Shown here in pieces: positions 54,870 to 64,000 of a DNA stretch of 64,000 nt; the first letter of the stretch is position 1, and each line of letters begins with the position of its first letter. The DNA comes from Phymatolithon calcareum (lineage: Eukaryota > Rhodophyta > Florideophyceae > Hapalidiales), in contig OZ345368.1 of the NCBI GenBank assembly GCA_977006965.1, forward strand, positions 2,046,001-2,110,000. The letters run 5' to 3'. A model generated the notes under the pieces. The model saw only the letters and a program-made list of their open reading frames with translations, searched no databases and was not told where the DNA came from. The translations under genes were made by a program, and so were the position numbers.

Positions 54870-55300
54870 GCGAATATCCTTCTTCCATTCTAATCTATTT
54901 GCTTCGAGTTTGACTGCTATTGCACGTCGAGGTCCGGGACATCGCCAAAGATTAATTCTGGAGTTGGTCAGACGCAGTGAAGTAGCACTTTACGAAACAA
55001 GCAACTTTCGTCCATCCTAAGGATGTGTCCAAGCCAACTCCATCGTGTGTTTCTGGCGCACAATACAATATCGATAGTGGGGTCCTTAGACTCGACGCCA
55101 ATAGGTCTTCCCGATATTCTGGACAACATCTTGGGTCCTTGATTTCCAAGTCTGCTCTTCCCACGTGGACGTGCTCTAAAGTTTGCTTGTGCAGCATTCC
55201 GTTTTGCGGCCTTGACAAGTTTATCTGCCAAGGACGCTGCATGTGGTGCGACTTTTGGACGTGCAAAGTCTAAAAGACCCCAGTCCTCTCGTGTTACTGT
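54870..55300 (-). mobile_element. LINE-E fragment (copy 2), internally deleted
   Basis: Minus-strand remains with ADKLVKAAKRNAAQA, ISGRPIGVESKDPTIDIVLC and RWSWLGHILRMDESC, closely matching LINE-E copy 1. The stretch between ADLEI and the ISGRP block (NFKYLG ... LLYGCESW in copy 1) is missing, so about 400 bp were deleted. It is a dead fragment. Confidence 0.7.
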
Positions 55301-55583
55301 AGAAATACTTATAGCTTCCCTAGGGCGTATCGCTTTCGGGAAGCGTCCCTTCGCAGCAACCGAAAGGATTCTGCTCCGCCCGCGAGTGGCACTACAGAAC
55401 AGGAATATTTAGCCTCCAAATGGTTATACTTCCAGGAACAATGAGTCTTTGCGGAGCCGCGTCCAAACGACTCTTGAATTGACGAACTATACACGCGCGA
55501 AACCAGGAAAAATTATTGTCCAATTATTTGTGCTAGCCATCCAGACTCCACGGTGCGTAGCCCTGAAAACGCAGATCAAGCCT

Positions 55584-56750
55584 GTTGAGTAACAAAATAA
55601 CAATCACTTGCTGTTCGCTGAATGTTACTCTGTACGTAACTGTTCGCTGGATGTTCACTCGATGTTCACTGTTAGCTGACAACGACCGGCACTAGTCTAA
55701 TAATTTCACGGACAATGTAACCGTACTAGCATATGCGCTGTAGTTAGACTACTCAAGCAAGAAAGTCCTCTCAAACGAAGAGAGGAACCGTCAACTTGTT
55801 GATGGAATAAGTTCTTCTTTCTAGCGCAAACTTCAGGCTCAAGGTTTCATTATGAGCCTCATCGTGTCTTCTGATTACAGAGACACAGGCCGCGTGTCCA
55901 CTCGGTATTACGGCTCGCGGCTAACGTATCCTTCTAATTACAGAATGACGTGCAAATGCGCCGGCGTATGGAGCGCGAACTTCATGTTCCCTCGCTTGTT
56001 ACCTGTTGCGCTTCTGCTGAATTGTACTTGTGTTAGATACTGCGCTGAAGAAACGCACACGTCTGTAGCTCGTTTGAAACAGAGTTATCAGCGCCTACTC
56101 ACTGTTCCAATTGTGGTATCGTAGAACGGCCGATCGACGCCTCTAAGTAGTTCGGGAACGGTTGGCCGTTGAGTCCGTGCAAGGCTCCAGCGATTGGTCT
56201 CTCCCGATGGAGGATAGTGGCAGAGCAAACAACAAAACACACACACGGACTTGGGGTCCAATCGCAAGAGGACACCAACGTCCGTACGCAGACACAGGGG
56301 CGAGGGTCCTAGGACCGAGGCTCTACCGACGGCGTAGAGTCGAGGTCGTACGCGAGGCCTTCCCTGAGGCGAAAGGTCCGCGAAGGTTGGAACTGAAAAC
56401 GGTCGATCTGGACCAAACACGGGTTGCCCCTTTTACTGAGGGCCGGCGGCCGAAAGCCCGCCATATATTACCAAATCGGTCTTATCATACTAGAAATAAA
56501 CCTAAACGGAGGGGACGACGGAGTCGAGGGCACAGCGTGTAAGCCCATGTGGGCTGTAATGGTGGGGGAAAAGCAAAGCCTCAGGGCCACCCATCCATAC
56601 TACTACACCAATATACAGCAGGGTGCTGCTGATACTCGAAGATTGGACCCAGAGCTATTGTAGTTTTGCTCAGGACAGTACTTGAGTCTCAATAAAATCG
56701 GCACTCAACAGCGCTACCATGTAGAAGTAACATATCGATTACTTTCTACA
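55584..56750 (+). repeat. Candidate 5' LTR of the copia element
   Basis: TGTTGAGTAACAAAATAACA at 55584 is a plausible LTR start. CTACA at 56746-56750 followed at once by TGGTAGCGCC (56751) is a plausible LTR end plus primer-binding site. The left boundary is weak because no second LTR copy was found. The last 40 bp form a near-perfect hairpin (56711-56730 with 56739-56759) that includes the primer-binding site. Confidence 0.3.
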
Positions 56751-56793
56751 TGGTAGCGCCGGAATCCTGAAGTACACGAACAAAACTCATATC

Positions 56794-59700
56794 ATGGATA
56801 TCGTCCGGGAGGACCTACGACTCCCGAAGTTTCAAGGCAAGCCCAATGAGTACTTCCACTTGTGGTCAATTAGAGTCCTGGCCTGTTTGGAAGGAAAAGA
56901 GCTTGCAGACGTCGTGACCTGTCGTGAGCTGGTGCCAGTCGTGGACGAAGGAGAAGATGACGAGGCCCTCATGGAGGAGCTGATGGCATTCGAGATGAAG
57001 TGACGCAAGGCCCAAGATGTCATTGTCACCGCACTGGGCGACAAGCCTCTTCTAGCTATCCAATCGGCCTCGATGCCTTCCGAGATGTAGTTCAAGCTAC
57101 GCGAGCGCTATGCCTCGAGCACAACGTCGAATAAGATTGCTGTTGTCACATCGCTAATGAACAAGAACTATGACGGAAGATCCGATATCGATGAGCATCT
57201 TTTCGAGCTCGAGAGTATGTTTAACCGCTTCACCGCGATGAGATCTGCGGTTGCTGAGTCCATGCAGGTTGCAATCCTCCTCGTGTCTGTGATGGCCAAG
57301 GAGGCATTGAAGAGCACAGTTGCGGCGATCAAAACTGTGGACGCCGGGCGTGCAACATGGAATTACGTGTTCGCGCGTCTCATTGAGGAGCAACGCTCAC
57401 AGAAGATACTGGGCGATGACGCCTTCGCCATAAACCGAAAATTGGCGATTGCAGGGCTGAGCCGAAAAAAGTTCTGTGATGTTAAGTTTTTCAAGAGCGA
57501 CAAAAATGGCCACATCGCAAAGTATTGCCACAGCGGCGACGGGAAGAAAAACGCATGGACTGGGAAGACGACTTCAGATAATGAGGATCGTAAGCGCTAT
57601 CAATCAAGCACGCGAATTGCAGATGCCCGTGCACTGCAAACGACCGATCGACACTGCGATAGTTGCGTCTCTACCGGACACGCCTCGAGCCGTGCGGGTA
57701 CTTCGATGATGGCATTGATGGTGAGAATTCAAACACGCGAAAGCTGGCGACGTCGGGCATCAAGATGACACGCTCGCTACAGACCACTAGGTCAGGATAT
57801 GTGGAAATTCGTTATCATCTCTGGGGCGAGTTATCATATCGCCAATAAGGAAATCATGTTCTAATCTCTACGAAAAATAGACCTTGTGAGAATGCAGCTT
57901 GCGAATGACAGAGATGTCGACGCTACAATGGCCCGCGTTGTGCAAATATACATGAAGAAATTCGACCAGGATGAGATCACTCCGGACATTGATACTTGCC
58001 TAAGCTTAGAGAACATTTGTTCGTTCCAGATGTTGGCATAGCACTGATCTCATGATCTCGCCTCGATAAGGCAGGTTTGACTACCACGTTTGCGCATGGA
58101 ATGTGTATCATTAGAGACCGCAAAAAGGACAACGACATTGTTGGCTACGCGGTTCAAAGGATTGATGCCAATATATTCGAGATTGATGGCGAGGCGATAC
58201 CTAACGCAGGTGATAACGAAATTGCGGCTGCCCTCACAAGACCCTCCCTTCACGAGCCATACCACCTTTGTGTTGACCTTTGGCACCGCAGAATGGGTCA
58301 TATTTCGAAATCGACCATCCGAAGTATGAGTAAGAAGGCAGTTATCGGAATGGACCTCTCTGTCTTGCCGAACAGTATCGATTGTGTGACATGCGCTACT
58401 GCTAAAAACACCAAACCGGCAAATAATGGCACGCTTATCAAGAACGAGCGCCCGCATGTGATACATATGGATATCTGTGGGCCTTTCCGAGCGCAAACAT
58501 TTTCGAAAGCCATTATTTCATCTTTTTCATGGTTCAGCACTCCCGATTTGCACAAGTTAGCTTGATTCGTGAGAAGAGCGAATGCTTGAGAAAATTTCAA
58601 GACTTCTTAGCGTGGCTGTAAAGAGACACTGGCGTACCCGTCTGCCGACTTCACTCTGATAACACGCCCGAGTTTTGACCCATAAGGGGATATCTCACAC
58701 CTACTCAAGCGCACATACTCCGCAGTCTAACGGCTTCTCCGAAAGATTCAATCGAATTGTGCTCGACAAGACTCGAGCCATGCTTGTAGAGTCGGGGCTA
58801 TGCGCCCAATTTTGGGGGAGCTTTGTTACACGCTACTCGCCTGCACAACGTCACTGCATCCTCTGCGCTGTTCGGAATCACTCTGCACCAAGCGCACTAC
58901 GGCGAAAAGCCAGACGTTTCGCGAATTCTCGTTTCTGACTGCTTTGCATTCGTGCATGTACCGAAGGAGAAAAAGGCTTCGAAGTTGGCAAGGAGGGGAC
59001 GTGAGTACCTTTTACAATCAAGCGGTGATGGTATGTATAAGCCTTATGACCTCTTCAGCAAGAAAGTGACGCAAACAAACCACGTCACCGTTGACGAGAC
59101 TGCATTTCCCGGTAGATCAAGCGGACAAATAAGCAATTCAATGCTCACATTAACCAGAGGGGATGAAGAAAACTCAATGCACGTTGATGATTTACCTCAG
59201 ACCACTCTCAGTGAGGAAGGCGCGATTTTTAAATCTGATGTACTCGCGGATGAGTAAGATGCCACTATCGCGGGGCCCGAGATGCAAGCTGATCCGATTC
59301 CACACCATGACGATTGGGAAAGCTACAAACGCTATCCCACACGTGAGCGCCGCGCGCCCGAGCAGTATGTTGCTAATGTGGCTCGTTCCCTCTACGACCT
59401 AGACAACCCCACAGTGAAAAATGCTATGAGCTCAAATGAGGGATCACAGTGGCAGCACGCAATCAACAGGGAGCTAGAAGCGTTGGTTGACCAGAAAATA
59501 TGGACTCTAGTATCGAGGCCTGCAGATGTACAGGTGATCTATTGCAAGTTCGTCTTGAAAAAAAAGTACAACTCTTCACTGGTACAAAGCCTGCCTGGTT
59601 ACTCGTGGAAAGCAGGATAGCTTCGACTGCGAAGACCCGTTTGCGCTGGTTGTGGACATTACATTGGTCCGTGTTCTTATCGCCGTTGCAGCCAGAAGCA

Positions 59701-59960
59701 GGTCTGTTCTAAAGCCAATACGTCAAGAACCGAGAAGTCCAGAAAAGTCCAAAAGGCTCCGTGCAATCGAACGGTTCGAGACGATGAAGCTCTCATTGGA
59801 ATCTATAATGGTTCACGGGAACGTTTCCGCGAAATCCATCACTTCTGCTACAATGAAGCAAGCTACGCGAGCCAATATCGAAAAGAGAAAATAGGAGAAG
59901 GTCGCTAGAGCCATTAATATAATCCTGAAGCATACAGAAGAAGGTCTAGGACTGCAATCA
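56794..59960 (+). pseudogene. Ty1/copia gag-pol, decayed
   Basis: Gag starts at ATG 56794 (KFQGKPNEYFHLWSIRVLAC) and continues in one frame to 57768 with two stops. Its zinc knuckle reads FFKSDKNGHIAKYC, where the first two Cys are lost (Phe, Ser). Pol follows in several frames: LWHRRMGHIS ... CVTCATAK (pre-integrase finger), HMDICGPF, LHSDNTPEF then a stop, and TPQSNGFSERFNR (the three DDE regions). The RT start follows (WQHAINRELEALVDQKIWTL, FALVVDITLVRVL), then a jump to an RNase H end (ESIMVHGNVSAKSIT), so most of RT and RNase H is deleted. The order integrase before RT is diagnostic of copia. Confidence 0.8.
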
Positions 59961-59965
59961 AAGTA

Positions 59966-60270
59966 AAAAGAGGAGGAATGTAGTCGATTTTGCTGCCTAT
60001 CACCAGAATAGGTACCTTGTAATACGTATCCTGTGCTCAGGGCGCGTAATAGGTAGCATTCTTCCAATGCATAACCAACGCTTTCCTTTTTTGTAACATT
60101 CAACTAGGCCATGGTGAACCACACGATTACCTCATCGTTCGCCAAAATAGGAATAAATACCTACCTAGACCGGCCTCCCCATCGGAAGAGATAAGAGTCT
60201 TCACTTCAATCTACAATAAACTGACCTCAGGCTTGATTTTGCAGCAGAAAGTTCTGTTTCCGGCAAGATA
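59966..60270 (+). repeat. Candidate polypurine tract and 3' LTR-like segment of the copia element
   Basis: AAAAAGAGGAGGAA near 59966-59979 looks like a polypurine tract and is followed by TGTAGTCG. The next ~290 bp contain GGAATAAATACC and CTACAATAAACTGACC, as in an LTR, but do not match the proposed 5' LTR. Low confidence. Confidence 0.25.
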
Positions 60271-60784
60271 CTATCTCCAGATTATGGTTACAAAGCGGTC
60301 CCAGGCGACCGCTGCAGACTTTTCCAATGTAAAAGGAAATATGGCTTCGTAAAATGCCACCACGGTTGACACCGGCACTGCCGCGCTGTTCACACTAATC
60401 AAACACCCAACTCTATCTTCGGTTGACCCGTCCGAGGTCATCAGGTTCATGGAAAAGAGAGCTAACTATGAACTTCAAGTGCAGAAGAAGCAGAAATAGA
60501 TACGGTCACTCACGGATGCAAGCTATCGAGGGCTATGAGATCTGCAACTGCTACGCAGTATGCATATCATGGGCAAATTCGGCAGAAACGAGGAGCTAAA
60601 AGACACTCATTTCGGAGACATTGAAGAATATCTAAAAGGAATTGTCGAAAATGTTCAAAAAAATCTTCCCGACACACAATTGATCGAAAATGATCTTATG
60701 GGTTTAAAAATACAAATTAATATTGCCTGTGCTTCAGTACGAATCAAACAGTAACTCGCAGACTACCTGCAACGTTTGGGGGAT

Positions 60785-61066
60785 CTATGTTGATTTATTT
60801 TAAAAAGCTACTAAAGCCTCAATTTGAGTAACAGAACAGCTTCTCACTGTTTTCATACTCATCTCTCTACTATCCTTCTAATATCTACTAAATTTGAATT
60901 TCTCTCTCTGTGAGTGCCCGAGTAAATCTTTTGCATTCATATTCGGTTTCTTTGCCCATCTTCATAGACCGTATTATACTTTGTAACACTATAAGCTGAA
61001 CCACAGTACCAGTCTCGAAGCCCTTCGCCAGAATGGACTTTCTCCACAAAGGAACTCTGTTGGCTG
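60785..61066 (-). mobile_element. LINE-B 3' fragment (copy B6) inserted in gypsy gag
   Basis: Starts at the left with the LINE-B 3' end in reverse (ATGTTGATTTATTTTAAAAA, CCTCAATTTGAGTAACAGAA) and reaches the ORF2 tail (GKETEYECKRFTRALTEREI, FETGTVVQLIVLQSIIRSM). It ends at about 61066 where gypsy gag sequence resumes. About 280 bp; no clear TSD found. Confidence 0.7.
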
Positions 61067-61639
61067 ACATCAGATACTCGTGGTTCATAGATTCAAATCC
61101 GATAATGACAGTGAGACATCTAACTAATGTCTTGCAACCACCTCAGATGAAGGCGCAAACTGAGAAGTATCTCGAATACTGCATACCGTCCATCCCTCAA
61201 AACGAAGGTCAGAGAGTTTATGAAACATGTTGCGATATAAGTTGAAAAAATTGAGAAAAGCAGAAGCTTTTCGAAATACCTGACAAGGCATCACCAAAAA
61301 TCTGGCACAGAAACCCTAGTGAAACCCGCAGAATCTCCTAAAAAATCAGGTGATCCCAAAAAACAAGTTTTCCTCTTTCCACCACACGAGGAAATGGTAT
61401 TTCGCCACTATTTATCAGATTTGAAAGACTTCCTATAGGAGCAGAAGAAAAATCTTCTTGACGAGCATAAAGCAAAAAATATGGAACTCAAAAAAGAAGG
61501 AAACGCAAGGGAAGTAGCGAAACAGCCAAAGAGTTCGTAAAATGATTTCATTGTGGACGCCGTTTTCCCGGATGTTGCGGATCGCGCAGTGTTCGTCGAC
61601 AGTAGATCGAATGTGAAAATGTTCGACGAAAGCTTCTAA

Positions 61640-62700
61640 ATAAGCTCCGAGCTAAAGGAGCGGTCATGGAAGTACCATCATTCGAGCCTGCACAACGATT
61701 GGGTCTTGCAGTGATCAGCAACGAAGAAGGAAAGTGTAGCTTCAGGCTCACAAGAACCCGATGCTACTCTGCTCAGAGAGTACCGGAGGAAAGGAAAAGT
61801 GCGAGAGAGACAAAAAGAATGAATGACTGAAGTGCAGAAAGAAAAGAGAAAGAAGAGAAAACAAGAAGTGAAGAGAAGGAAAAGTGTAGTGGTAGAAATA
61901 GGCATCCTGATGACGCGTGAGATGAATGATGAGGAAAGCAAAAATAAGGAAAGGTGTAAAGCGTTGAGCGATGTCGGAAACGCTGGATAATGGGGACACT
62001 GGATGGGCCGTGAACTTCAAACAGTGTACCGGAACGGAACAACACAGGTGTTCGGCGCGTTGAGAGAAGCGACACCACACCCAGCTTGTGCGGCCAATTG
62101 CTTTCAGCACGAGAACAGGCGGGCAGAATCGATGTCGTCTGTTAAGGCGGCGACCTTGGAAGGGCCGTCGATCTTGAGGCGAACGCACGAAAAGAAAAGG
62201 GACTGATCTGTCGCTAGGTTCTCTCCCTACCGGCTTGCACGGAAGAAGAAGGGATCAGAAAGGGATCGAAAGTCTCCAACTCCGCGTGGCCGAGGGAATT
62301 CACAGGCTTGATGCGTGTATGATCCAAGCACTCGAGCCGAATTCCAGAAACCTGCACCTTCCTTTACTAAGAGGAAGGGAAAAACTATCTTATATACTAC
62401 GAGCAAAGCGAAAGTTCTACATGCGCGTGGGACACGTTGCACGTGTGGCCCAGCCGATCACCTTGACAGGGAAACTTGAGTCGCATGCCTTTGATTCGGC
62501 GTTCCATTTGGATCGCGATCAAAGTTCGTGGTGTACAGTCGCCAGAAAAAAAGCGCTTACTGCTTTCCGTTCAGACTCCGCCTTGCTGTCGAGTCCGTGA
62601 ATGGGGCAGAAACGGGAAAATAAATGCAGTCGGCGCGACAGAAGGAATGTGCATGTGAGATGCATCTACGCCGTGAAGCTTTCAATTAAGCTATTCATTT
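61640..62700. other. Non-coding block inside the gypsy element, with a purine-rich tract
   Basis: 61780-61970 is strongly purine-rich on the plus strand (repeated GAAAGAGAAAGAAGAGAAAA-like words). The block separates protease-like and RT sequence and may be a further insertion; no ends, TSD or coding motif could be found. Confidence 0.35.
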
Positions 62701-64000
62701 GAAACGGATCATGTTTAGTGCTACGAAAAACAATTTGGTATGTCACTAATTCAAAGATGGATTTAACTTTATTGGGTAGGCATATATTGAAAGCATTGCC
62801 GCTTGAACCTGGAACTATACTTCGACCTACATTTGAGAAGGACGGAGGATTTGTCGATATTGACAACTATATCCCTAATCAAATCCTGGAAGAAGGAACC
62901 ATCGCATATTTCATGAACCAGGGAGTTTTGCACGGTGCGTCTAATGGCAAAGACGAGAGGTCCAATAACCTGGAAGATGGATTTTTTGTCGACCTTGGGG
63001 AAGATTATCCTGCTGAATTGGAAACCGCTGCTCTCTAAATGCTAAAGGATGCAGAAGAGAATGGAATGAATGACGGTTCCCACGAAAAACTATCGGAACA
63101 AGTGAACGAGTATAAGGACATTTTTCGAATTCGGCTGCGGAATGACGCTCTTGTACAGGTCGAGCCAATCATAGTGCAATTAAAAATCGACCATAGACCG
63201 CTTATTTCTAGGAAAAGGAAGTATGCCGAAGACCAAAGGAAATTTTTATACGCCTATGTAGACCACCTGATCGAATTCGGGTTTATTGAAGAGGAGTAGA
63301 ATCCCACGTTTGCTTCTGCACCTTTACAAATACCGAAGTTTGCGTCTTCTAAGTTTCGCTTAACGCTTGACGTGCGGCCAATCAATTCTGCGAAAGTTCC
63401 TATGGCGTGGCCAATGCCTCACATAGACTCGGAATTATTGGTCCTCGCGGGATATAAGTGCTATACGTCAATTGATTTCGTCTCAGGATTCTGGCAGCTC
63501 CCTCTCGATGCCAAATCCCAAATGTACCACAGTTTTCTAAACCCCAGGGGTGTATCCCGCCCAACGCTAACACTAAAATGCACCAAAAATAGCGCAGCCA
63601 ACTTTCAGTGTCGTATTGAGCCGCGTTTCGCAGAAATCCAGCAAAATCTAAAGGCATGGCTGTACGACTTCTTAAATCACGCAAAAACGGAAGATGAATA
63701 AATCTAGTGTCTTATGAAGGTTTTCCAAGTCTGCCGATCTCACAACCGAAAGCTTTCTGTGCTAAAAACTGTGCACTTTGGCCTCCGAGTTAAATGATGT
63801 GGCAGAATCATCGACTGACAAGGATTTATATTTGATTCGAGAGGACTCTCGAGCATTCTTGAAGTTTCGATGCCAATGAAGGCAGGGGAGGTAAGTCAGT
63901 TCATTTACTGCGCACAGTGAATGTCGTCGAAAACTCCAGTCTTCACACGCAGAATTACTCCTCTGAGAGACGGTCTAGAAGAAGCATAAAAGAAGTCGGG

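Larger units (their letters stand above)
60300..63710 (+). pseudogene. Ty3/gypsy gag-pol, decayed
   Basis: Gag-like frames run at 60320-60755 (KHPTLSSVDPSEVIRFMEKR), after a LINE-B insertion at 61067-61245, and in a Lys-rich tail to 61540. A protease-like site follows (61550-61640: AVFVDSRSN, where DSG is expected). Pol at 62718-63701 is one frame with stops at 63036, 63297 and 63699: LTLLGRHILKALPLEP, PTFASAPLQIPK, FRLTLDVRPINSAKVPM, YTSIDFVSGFWQLPLD and WLYDFLNHAK. The last is the catalytic DD motif with the first Asp replaced by Tyr. The stretch 61650-62700 breaks the element. Integrase was not seen. Confidence 0.7.

Noticed and set aside
61780-61970. Purine-rich tract as a polypurine tract of the gypsy element
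   Set aside because: Far too long and in the middle of the element rather than next to an LTR start.
1-64000. tRNA, rRNA or CRISPR features
   Set aside because: No paired A/B-box or cloverleaf candidates, no rRNA-like blocks and no regularly spaced repeats were seen by eye; a tRNAscan/Infernal run would settle it.

Overview
The window reads as nuclear DNA of a eukaryote with very few introns, most likely a red alga (a florideophyte such as Chondrus is my best guess; this is inference). The clues are intronless multi-domain genes, one gene with a single short GT..AG intron, a multigene family whose repeat resembles a motif I recall from plant and algal plastid starch proteins (FLO6/PTST2 type), short N-termini carrying a conserved Phe, and a dense load of nested non-LTR and LTR retrotransposons and TIR elements. 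I see no rRNA, tRNA, CRISPR array or bacterial operon structure.

Layout. 1-12 kb is the gene-bearing part: four paralogous 'YW-repeat' proteins (206-1276 +, 2947-4167 +, 7577-9028 -, 10367-11542 -) around one alpha/beta hydrolase (5440-6906 +). 12-45 kb is almost entirely transposons, many inserted into each other. Target-site duplications (TSDs) read directly from the sequence give the order of insertion. At 12.6-18.8 kb a LINE-A copy sits in a LINE-A relative, which sits in a LINE-B fragment. At 26.5-29.5 kb LINE-E is split by LINE-B, which is split by LINE-F. At 37.2-43.3 kb a LINE-B copy is split by a hAT element and by a TA-flanked TIR element, and the TIR element is split by LINE-A. At 32.8-37.2 kb lies a decayed I-type LINE with endonuclease, reverse transcriptase and RNase H. 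45-50.7 kb holds a BCS1-type AAA ATPase pseudogene, an intact five-finger C2H2 zinc-finger gene with one intron, and a piece resembling an FAD-linked oxidase. 51-64 kb holds further LINEs (H, G, E, B), a decayed Ty1/copia element and a decayed Ty3/gypsy element.

How it fits together. The host genes that look intact are the four YW-repeat proteins, the hydrolase and the zinc-finger protein. Every transposon coding region is broken, mostly by in-frame nonsense codons. LINE families A, B, F and G appear to form one lineage: they share a post-RT C-terminal domain, and A and B share an unusual C4 zinc-ribbon-like motif in ORF1. LINE-A copies also carry a 3'-terminal stem-loop with compensatory changes, just upstream of an A-rich tail. 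LINE family letters are my own labels for this window.
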